From: Azophilus sp964348115
GTDB lineage: Bacteria; Pseudomonadota; Gammaproteobacteria; Pseudomonadales; Azotimanducaceae
NCBI GenBank assembly: GCA_964348115.1
Contig: CAYGBY010000127.1
Coordinates: 1 to 11,216 of the forward strand
Reading direction: 5' to 3'
DNA length: 11,216 nt
A program made the position numbers and the translations under genes. Below are positions 6,749 through 11,216 of the stretch, piece by piece. Numbering within the stretch: position 1 is the first letter of the stretch; every line of letters begins with the position of its first letter. A model generated the notes under the pieces. It worked only from the letters and a program-made list of their open reading frames with translations. It was not told the origin of the DNA and did no database searches.

Positions 6749-7038
6749 TTGAGAGCCCCCCGCGCCTCTTTCGCAAGGTAATCATCTGTGTAGGCAATCC
6801 GCTTTTCCTGTTCGGAGTAGGCGTTGTCCAACAATTCCGCGTCACTCCTAAACAGGTCGTGTTCTGGAAGCCTCGGATGAGCGAAAAGCCGCCTCATAGC
6901 CCTATCGTGTGTTTCAACATCGCCGCTCGCCAGTATATGCGCCACCTTGCTGCCGCCTTCCACGAGTTCGCGTGCAATCAGGATAGTTCGATGGCACACC
7001 AACGGATCTTTCTCGGCGCACATGAGAGCCAACGTCAT
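6745..7038 (-). CDS. DUF488 family protein lacking its N-terminal half
   Basis: This frame holds only the C-terminal part of a second DUF488 protein. ALMCAEKDPLVCHRTILIAR (4-23) is the family Cys/His motif, followed by VAHILASGDVETH and the usual tail AYSEQEKRIAY. The same frame stays open upstream to about 7146 and still reads like the family from GRVKYRRLAQT (7119 downward), but the N-terminal TIGHS-type strand and DVR motif are missing. ATG 7038 is therefore the first available start in a truncated gene, not the ancestral one. It ends in a 4-base overlap with the intact DUF488 gene. The break falls where the downstream end of the neighbouring broken gene meets this frame. It is most likely non-functional. 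Confidence 0.65.
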   Translation of the reverse strand: MTLALMCAEKDPLVCHRTILIARELVEGGSKVAHILASGDVETHDRAMRRLFAHPRLPEHDLFRSDAELLDNAYSEQEKRIAYTDDYLAKEARGALK

Positions 7039-7109
7039 GCGTTCCGACCCGTCTCGAACACGTTGCAGCCCAGTCTGGAAGAGCGCTGTCTGGGCAAGCC
7101 TTCGGTACT

Positions 7110-7429
7110 TTACGCGCCCACGCGCTGAATTACCGCGGCGACGAGCTTATAGCGGCACCATTGGCCACTACTCTTCTTCCACATGGGTTCCCCAAGACTG
7201 ATGCACAGGCAACTCTCCCCGAGTTTGTAGTTCCCGTCATCAAGCGGCTTGTACGCTCGCTCAATGACAGGATCGGTTACCCAGAGTGCGTACTGGATGT
7301 AGTCTGGCGCGCATGCCGCCGAGGCTCGATCAGCGGGATATCAATGATGTCGAGCGCTCTTGGATCGCTTCCGTCATGGCACTCGCGCTCTTCTTCGGAA
7401 ACCCACGCGGCCTGGCGGGTACGGTCTGA
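7110..7429 (-). pseudogene. Broken dual-OB-domain-like gene, two out-of-frame pieces
   Basis: Two reading frames on the minus strand carry protein-like pieces. The first (about 7429-7313) reads SDRTRQAAWVSEEER, then DGSDPRALDIIDIPLIEPRRH. The second (about 7304-7110) reads DYIQYALWVTDPVIERAY, then YKLGESCLCISLGEP and CRYKLVAAVIQRVGA, and stops at TAA 7112-7110. From memory, these resemble N-proximal and C-terminal blocks of proteins annotated as dual OB domain-containing (DuOB). The middle and the extreme N-terminus are absent, and the join near 7304-7313 is out of frame. The N-terminal piece begins directly after the nudC stop. The C-terminal stop lies inside the DUF488 fragment, so a second deletion probably fused the two genes. 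No start codon is left in a useful place. Confidence 0.55.
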
Positions 7430-7453
7430 GGGAGTGGTTGCCCCATGGCCATC

Positions 7454-8374
7454 TCACCCGGCGGCCATGCGGCCCAAGGCCCAGTCCTTGATCAGGTGGT
7501 GGGCGATGGCCATGGGACCTGGAACTTTCAGGGAGGGGGCGGGCTCCTCCAGCGCCGCCAGCACATCCGCCCGGCGGAACCAGCGCACATCGGCCATCTC
7601 TTCCTGATCCACGCGTATCTCCGTGCTCTGCGCCAGGCCCAAGCAGCCGATCATCCGCGAGGATGGGAAAGGCCAAGGCTGGGAGGAATGGTAGGACACC
7701 TCGCCCACTAGGATGTCAGCCTCCTCGCGCACTTCCCGACGCACCGCCTCCTCTATGCTCTCCCCCTGATCCATGAACCCGGCCAAGGCCGAGTACATGC
7801 CCATGCGCACCAATGGTCCGTGGGGCTGGCCCAGCAGGCATCGATCGTCCTGATGGATCAGCATGATCACAACCGGGTCCGTGCGCGGGAAGTGCTCCGC
7901 CCCACAGGCGCCGCAGCGGCGCAGCAAGCCCCCCCGCTCCGCCGCCGTCGGCGCGCCGCACTGACTGCAGAAACGGTGCCGATCATGCCAGCCCAACTGC
8001 GCCCGAGCTTGGGCAACCACCCCAGTCTCAGGGCCGGGCAGGCGCATGGCGGCCGTTCGGCAGTCCTCAAAACGCCAGCCGCCGCCGAGGCCCATGCCGT
8101 CCAATGGATCTTGCCCGCCGGACAGGTCCACGGCGAAGTGGGCCACCTCCCCATCCAACCCTAGCAAGACGGGCGCAGCGCCATTGCGCACGCCTTCGAC
8201 CTCGGCAACGGAAACCCAGCCTAGGGCATTGCCCCGCAACAGCACCCGCAGGTCCTGAAAAGGCAGAAAACGGCTGGCGAAATGCGCTTCGGCCCGGGCC
8301 AGCCAAGCAGGGTCCCGCCGTTGCGCGTCGGCGCGGTCCAAGGGGTTGCCGCTGAATGTGTGAAGCAGACGCAT
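7454..8374 (-). CDS. nudC: NADH pyrophosphatase NudC (Nudix hydrolase)
   Basis: NudC hydrolyses NAD(H) to NMN(H) and AMP and can remove NAD caps from RNA; it acts in the cytoplasm. The protein has 306 residues. The order is an N-terminal domain, a zinc ribbon with four cysteines (C136, C139, C154, C157), then the Nudix domain. The Nudix box runs from G199: E205, then R213-E214 and E217-E218. The NADH-specific motif SQPWPFP follows at 231-237. One oddity is that the box ends REEADI, with Asp220 where the consensus Nudix box has glycine; the metal-binding glutamates are intact. A GGAGGG ribosome binding site sits about 12 bases before ATG 8374, and a perfect TATAAT (8412-8407) lies upstream. 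It is transcribed divergently from the Rieske gene. The C-terminal end abuts a broken gene, but nudC itself looks whole. Confidence 0.92.
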   Translation of the reverse strand: MRLLHTFSGNPLDRADAQRRDPAWLARAEAHFASRFLPFQDLRVLLRGNALGWVSVAEVEGVRNGAAPVLLGLDGEVAHFAVDLSGGQDPLDGMGLGGGWRFEDCRTAAMRLPGPETGVVAQARAQLGWHDRHRFCSQCGAPTAAERGGLLRRCGACGAEHFPRTDPVVIMLIHQDDRCLLGQPHGPLVRMGMYSALAGFMDQGESIEEAVRREVREEADILVGEVSYHSSQPWPFPSSRMIGCLGLAQSTEIRVDQEEMADVRWFRRADVLAALEEPAPSLKVPGPMAIAHHLIKDWALGRMAAG

Positions 8375-8406
8375 GGATGAAACCCGCCCTCCATTGGATT
8401 GCGGCG

Positions 8407-8412
8407 ATTATA
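8407..8412 (-). promoter_or_regulatory. -10 box of the nudC promoter
   Basis: A perfect TATAAT on the minus strand, 32 bp before the nudC ATG. The best upstream hexamers at 16-18 bp are poor -35 boxes, so an activator may be needed. Confidence 0.45.
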
Positions 8413-8424
8413 GCCTTTGACGGT

Positions 8425-8452
8425 TTGCGCAATTTCTGGTGTTGGTTACAAT
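8425..8452 (+). promoter_or_regulatory. Probable promoter of the Rieske oxygenase gene
   Basis: TTGCGC (8425-8430) and TACAAT (8447-8452) are 16 bp apart, placing the transcript start about 30 bp before ATG 8488. The -35 is part of the palindrome TTGCGCAA (8425-8432), which lies between the two divergent -10 boxes and could bind a regulator shared with nudC. Confidence 0.45.
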
Positions 8453-8476
8453 AAACAGCAAATTCGCTGATGATTC

Positions 8477-8484
8477 GGGGGGGA
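8477..8484 (+). promoter_or_regulatory. G-run serving as ribosome binding site of the Rieske gene
   Basis: GGGGGGGA lies just before ATG 8488. It supports this start over the in-frame ATG at 8470, which would place the run inside the coding region. Confidence 0.45.
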
Positions 8485-8487
8485 TCC

Positions 8488-9768
8488 ATGAATCCACAAG
8501 AAATCGCCCAACTACGCGACCTGATGGAGTTCGAAGCGGGGCGCAAGGAGCCGCCAGCCGGCTTCCCCCCACTGCCGGACATTCCCGGCGGCCGCTACAC
8601 CGACCCCCGCTTCCACCAGCTGGAGAAGCAGCACATCTGGCGCAAGAGCTGGCTGCTGGCCAGCCACATGGACGAGCTGCCGGAACCAGGCTGCTTCCGC
8701 CTGTGGGAGAAGGCTGGCCAGCCGGTGCTTATTGTCCATGCGGAAAACGGGCGCATAAATGCGTTCTACAACACCTGCAGCCATCGCGGCGCCCCCATCG
8801 TCACCCAGACGTTCGGCAAGCGGGCGCGGCTGGTGTGCAAGTACCACGGCTGGACCTACAACCACGACGGGCAATTGTTGGCTGTCCGCGACCCCCAGGA
8901 CTTCCGCGGGCTGGACTTCTCCTGCCGCGGCCTGCAGCCCATCCGCTGCGAGCGCTTTGGCAACCTGATTTTCGTCAACTTCGACCTCGATGCGCCCACG
9001 CTGCTGGAATGGCTCGGCCCCATCGCCGACGAATGGGCGGAATTCCAGTTCGACAACTGCCGCTTGGCCGCCCGCCACAGCTTCGCGCTGAACTGCAACT
9101 GGAAGATCGCCATGGAGGCCAACACGGAGGTTTACCATGTGCGCAGCATTCATCCGAAGACGGTTTCCCCCATTCTGGACGACCGGCGCAACGTCAACAC
9201 GCTCTATCCCAACGGCCACGGGCGCATGGTGGCGCCCACGCCTCCAGGGGCGGACAACCTGCGGGCCGTGCGCTTTGCGGAAAACGTGGCGGAAATCCCC
9301 ACGGTCGGCGAGATCGCCCGCACCTGCACGCAAAGCTACGGCATCTTCCCCAATTGGGTCTCCCCATTAAGCCACCGCGCCCTGCCGCCGCTGCTGTTCT
9401 GGCCCAACGGCATCAACAAGTCCACCCTGGAGACTTGGACCTTGGCGCCAGATTGGGGCGATGGCGAAAAACCCGACATGTGGACGGTGAACGACGGCGA
9501 AAGCCTCACCCAGGTGCTGATCGAAGACACCGAGTTTGGCGAATGGATACAGAAGTCCGTGGAGTCCTACGGCTTCAAGGGTGTGCCGCTAAGCTACCAA
9601 GAGGCCCGCATCTACCATTGGAACCAAGCCGCCGACCGCATGATCGGCATAGACAACATTCCTGCGGAGTTGCGGGTGGCCCAAGTGATCGGCGATGAAT
9701 GGCTGCATCCAAACGATCCGCGCCTCGCGCAGATGGCGGCGCTGGAGTCCCGCCGCCTGTCCGCATGA
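8488..9768 (+). CDS. Rieske-type aromatic ring-hydroxylating oxygenase, alpha subunit
   Basis: A 426-residue terminal oxygenase component with a Rieske [2Fe-2S] domain followed by a mononuclear iron catalytic domain. The Rieske ligands are C97-x-H99 in CSHRGAP and C117-x2-H120 in CKYHGWTY. The catalytic iron site is NTEVYHVRSIHP, giving H217 and H222; D347 in EDTEF is a candidate for the carboxylate ligand. These enzymes need a reductase and usually a ferredoxin, neither of which is adjacent. No beta subunit follows, so it is probably of the alpha-only type. The substrate cannot be told; candidates include aromatic acids, quaternary amines and terpenoid or steroid compounds. ATG 8488 follows a run of seven Gs at a sensible distance; ATG 8470 in the same frame has no ribosome binding site before it. 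Confidence 0.88.
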   Translation: MNPQEIAQLRDLMEFEAGRKEPPAGFPPLPDIPGGRYTDPRFHQLEKQHIWRKSWLLASHMDELPEPGCFRLWEKAGQPVLIVHAENGRINAFYNTCSHRGAPIVTQTFGKRARLVCKYHGWTYNHDGQLLAVRDPQDFRGLDFSCRGLQPIRCERFGNLIFVNFDLDAPTLLEWLGPIADEWAEFQFDNCRLAARHSFALNCNWKIAMEANTEVYHVRSIHPKTVSPILDDRRNVNTLYPNGHGRMVAPTPPGADNLRAVRFAENVAEIPTVGEIARTCTQSYGIFPNWVSPLSHRALPPLLFWPNGINKSTLETWTLAPDWGDGEKPDMWTVNDGESLTQVLIEDTEFGEWIQKSVESYGFKGVPLSYQEARIYHWNQAADRMIGIDNIPAELRVAQVIGDEWLHPNDPRLAQMAALESRRLSA

Positions 9769-9780
9769 CGCCAGCTAGGG

Positions 9781-10004
9781 GAGGCTCCGGCACGTCGCCA
9801 ATGCGGGCGGCCGACGCACCGGTTTTATAGGGCGGACCCGTCGCTTGGCGTTTGCTGCGACGACGTAAATGCGGGTGGCCGACGCGCTGGCCACGGTGTG
9901 CGCCTGCAAGCGCCTAGGCACGCTGGAACAGGCCTTCCGCAGCATCGCCGGACCCACCGACCTGCAGCGCCAACCCTTCCGCCGCTCGGCCTGAGGCTCC
10001 GACA
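9781..10004. repeat. Direct repeats flanking a short remnant
   Basis: GAGGCTCCGGCA (9781-9792) recurs as GAGGCTCCGACA (9993-10004), with 11 of 12 bases equal. Inside, a second pair lies at 9793-9818 and 9861-9886, both containing ATGCGGG and GGCCGACGC, with 21 of 26 bases equal. The outer pair has the size of a target-site duplication, but no terminal inverted repeats were found. Confidence 0.45.
9869..9994 (+). pseudogene. 41-residue ORF, possible remnant of a larger gene
   Basis: The frame from ATG 9869 reads MRVADALATVCACKRLG, then TLEQAFRSIAGPTDLQRQPF and RRSA before TGA. The composition looks protein-like: regular hydrophobic spacing and no low-complexity runs. A TAA lies directly before the ATG. 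The repeated segment at 9801 starts the same way (MRAADAPVL) and stops after nine residues, so a duplication with decay is likely. I do not recognise the family; the N-terminus of a transposase is one possibility, with weak support. The ORF ends exactly at the right-hand direct repeat. Confidence 0.3.
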
Positions 10005-10162
10005 GCGTACCCGGCAACGATCTGCTATATTTCAATTATATCCATGAAAATCAATAAGTTAAATCGGATTGGCTGTGCAAGTTCAGCTTCGGAGTTTTCG
10101 CCCCGATGCGGCTTTGCAGGCGCAAGACGACGAACGCGCGCCGCCGGATTCGCGCCATCTGA

Positions 10163-10915
10163 CTACGTGAAGTAGGAACCGCCGTTGATATCCAAGTTCG
10201 CACCGGTGACGTAGCTCGCCTCCTCGGACGCCAGCCAGGCTATAAGCCGGGCGACCTCCATCGAGCGGCCCTCACGACCCAACGCGGTGGCGGCCGCAAC
10301 CTTGGCGCGAACTGCATCCTGGGTGAATGTGTCGTGAAACGTAGTGTCGATCATGCCCGGACATACGGCGTTGACCCTTAGGCCGCGCTTACCGAGTTCC
10401 TTCGACATGGCCCGCGTAAAGGTCGCGACGGCGCCCTTCGCGCTGGCGTAGGCCGCGGCGCCCGGGCCACCGCCGTCCCGAGCGGCCTGGGAAGAGCAAT
10501 TGACGATCGCGCCGCCCTCGGGCATATGTGGAACAACCTGTTGGGTCGTCAAAAAGGTGCTGTGGAAATTCACCCGCATAACTTCGTCGAGGAACCCTTC
10601 GTCCATCTCCGCGAGATTTCGCCGCGCTATCAGGCCGCCCGCCACATTGACCAGGATGTGCACGTGCCCGCCAAAAGCCCCGCGCGCCTCCGCCACCAGC
10701 CGCTTCACGTCCCCCGCATCGGTCATATCGCCCTGGACCAGAATCGCCGATCCACCCGCCGCATCGATCTCCGCGACGGTTTCCTCGCCGGATTCCCGGC
10801 TGTGGCAATAGTTGACGGCGACGTTGGCGCCTCCGGCGGCCAACTCCAGGGACACCGCCCTGCCGATGTCCCGGGCACCGCCCGTTACAAGCGCTAGTTT
10901 GTTACTGAATCTCAT
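10163..10915 (-). CDS. Short-chain dehydrogenase/reductase (classical SDR)
   Basis: A 250-residue NAD(P)-dependent oxidoreductase of the classical SDR, FabG-like type. The nucleotide-binding loop is TGGARDIG (11-18), with Asp at residue 16 where Gly is common. Further motifs are GDMTD (62-66), NVAG (90-93, in place of NNAG), N116, S141/S142, and the catalytic YASAK (Y156, K160). CPGMIDT follows, and the C-terminus is ASYVTGANLDINGGSYFT, typical of sugar or 3-oxoacyl dehydrogenases. The N36/Y37 region gives no clear NADH or NADPH preference. A good ribosome binding site, AGGAGC, precedes ATG 10915. The start codon overlaps the stop of a 48-codon ORF as ATGA. The substrate is unknown; if the upstream ORF is the stub of a sugar-acid transporter, a role in sugar-acid catabolism would fit. 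Confidence 0.88.
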   Translation of the reverse strand: MRFSNKLALVTGGARDIGRAVSLELAAGGANVAVNYCHSRESGEETVAEIDAAGGSAILVQGDMTDAGDVKRLVAEARGAFGGHVHILVNVAGGLIARRNLAEMDEGFLDEVMRVNFHSTFLTTQQVVPHMPEGGAIVNCSSQAARDGGGPGAAAYASAKGAVATFTRAMSKELGKRGLRVNAVCPGMIDTTFHDTFTQDAVRAKVAAATALGREGRSMEVARLIAWLASEEASYVTGANLDINGGSYFT

Positions 10916-11058
10916 GCAAAGCTCCTCATGAAAGCGTTAATCCTGCCGCGAATGCCTTGAGAAATCACACCCAACGAATTTCTATCGATGCAGTCGCTGA
11001 CGGCGGCAGGCGCCATCAGGCCGACCACCAGCCAACGCACTCCTCTGACTTCCACCAT
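10912..11058 (-). pseudogene. 48-residue ORF resembling the N-terminus of an MFS transporter
   Basis: From ATG 11058 the frame reads MVEVRGVRWLVVGLMAPAAV, then SDCIDRNSLGVISQGI and a short basic tail. The pattern RGxRWxxxxL...V...(I/L)xRNxL is like the first membrane helix of ACS-family MFS transporters such as the hexuronate transporter ExuT. About 370 further residues are missing, so it is probably a transporter gene with most of its body deleted. The remaining stub ends TGA at 10914-10912, overlapping the dehydrogenase ATG, and the dehydrogenase ribosome binding site lies within it. It could also act as a short membrane peptide or a coupling leader. GAAGAGCAGGA just before ATG 11058 could serve as ribosome binding site. 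Confidence 0.4.
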
Positions 11059-11216
11059 TCCTGCTCTTCTTTCGGGCTGTCGGGGCTATTCCGGGGTTGA
11101 CGCACTATCGCCAAAAGACGCGGTGGAATCCCCGCCATTGGTAATTGTCCGCGGCCGTCGCAATCGCGTGGACCTCGTTGGGCCTTGGGTCGTGCGATAG
11201 CGCAACCGCAAGCCGA
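11059..11216. other. Window end, upstream of the 48-codon ORF
   Basis: No recognisable gene. A 70-codon plus-strand frame (10988-11200) overlaps the 48-codon ORF on the opposite strand and shows no family motif. The promoter for the short ORF and the dehydrogenase is presumably in or beyond this stretch, but I cannot pick it out. Confidence 0.35.

Larger units (their letters stand above)
9769..10162. other. Degenerate gap between the Rieske and dehydrogenase genes
   Basis: The stretch has no full-length gene. It holds two pairs of direct repeats, a 41-codon ORF (listed separately) and an AT-rich patch at about 10021-10070. A 43-codon frame from ATG 10044 runs into the end of the dehydrogenase gene and has no coding signature. 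The Rieske (+) and dehydrogenase (-) genes converge here, so terminators are expected, but I see no clear hairpin followed by a T-run. Confidence 0.4.

Noticed and set aside
8512..9333. A 273-codon minus-strand frame opposite the Rieske gene
   Set aside because: Long only because of high GC; no domain recognisable, and the opposite strand has the real gene.
8439..9698. A 419-codon plus-strand frame overlapping the Rieske gene
   Set aside because: It is an alternate frame of the Rieske gene with composition dominated by Arg, Pro, Gly and His; all Rieske and iron-site motifs are in the other frame.
10044..10175. 43-codon ORF from an ATG in the AT-rich patch
   Set aside because: It overlaps the 3' end of the dehydrogenase gene on the other strand, with no ribosome binding site and no family pattern.
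10988..11200. 70-codon plus-strand ORF at the window end
   Set aside because: No motif or ribosome binding site; the minus strand under it has a better candidate (the MFS-like stub).

Overview
The window comes from a GC-rich proteobacterial chromosome, most likely a gammaproteobacterium able to live on hydrocarbons or lipids. The clues are a CYP153-type alkane hydroxylase, a wax ester synthase/diacylglycerol acyltransferase and a Rieske ring-hydroxylating oxygenase within 10 kb. No rRNA or tRNA gene is present, so lineage cannot be fixed more closely.

Layout: a CYP153 cytochrome P450 (+, 291-1553) faces a GNAT acetyltransferase (-, 1647-2246) and a WS/DGAT acyltransferase (-, 2414-3976). A hipA-hipB toxin-antitoxin pair follows (-, 4148-5822), with a control region holding two matching 18-bp dyads, TGACT-N8-AGTCA, 31 bp apart. 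After a 430-bp stretch with no recognised gene comes a decayed, more AT-rich cluster on the minus strand (6311-7429): an intact DUF488 protein, the C-terminal half of a second DUF488 protein, and two out-of-frame pieces of what looks like a dual-OB-domain protein. NADH pyrophosphatase NudC (-, 7454-8374) and the Rieske oxygenase alpha subunit (+, 8488-9768) diverge from a shared 113-bp promoter region. A degenerate gap with direct repeats and a 41-codon ORF precedes a short-chain dehydrogenase (-, 10163-10915). That gene's start codon overlaps (ATGA) the stop of a 48-codon ORF resembling the first membrane segment of an MFS transporter.

How the genes fit together: CYP153 would make primary alcohols from alkanes, and WS/DGAT can esterify fatty alcohols to acyl-CoA as wax esters, so the left end could be an oxidise-and-store module. 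This is inference, because ferredoxin and reductase partners for the P450 are not in the window. The middle (about 4.1-7.4 kb) reads as an accessory insertion: an addiction module next to a broken multi-gene locus. The right end holds catabolic oxidoreductases of unknown substrate among remnants of deletions. The two most interesting items are the paired hipBA operators, which also move the likely hipB start, and the eroded DuOB/DUF488/DUF488 locus, which may be the remains of a poorly described three-gene system.
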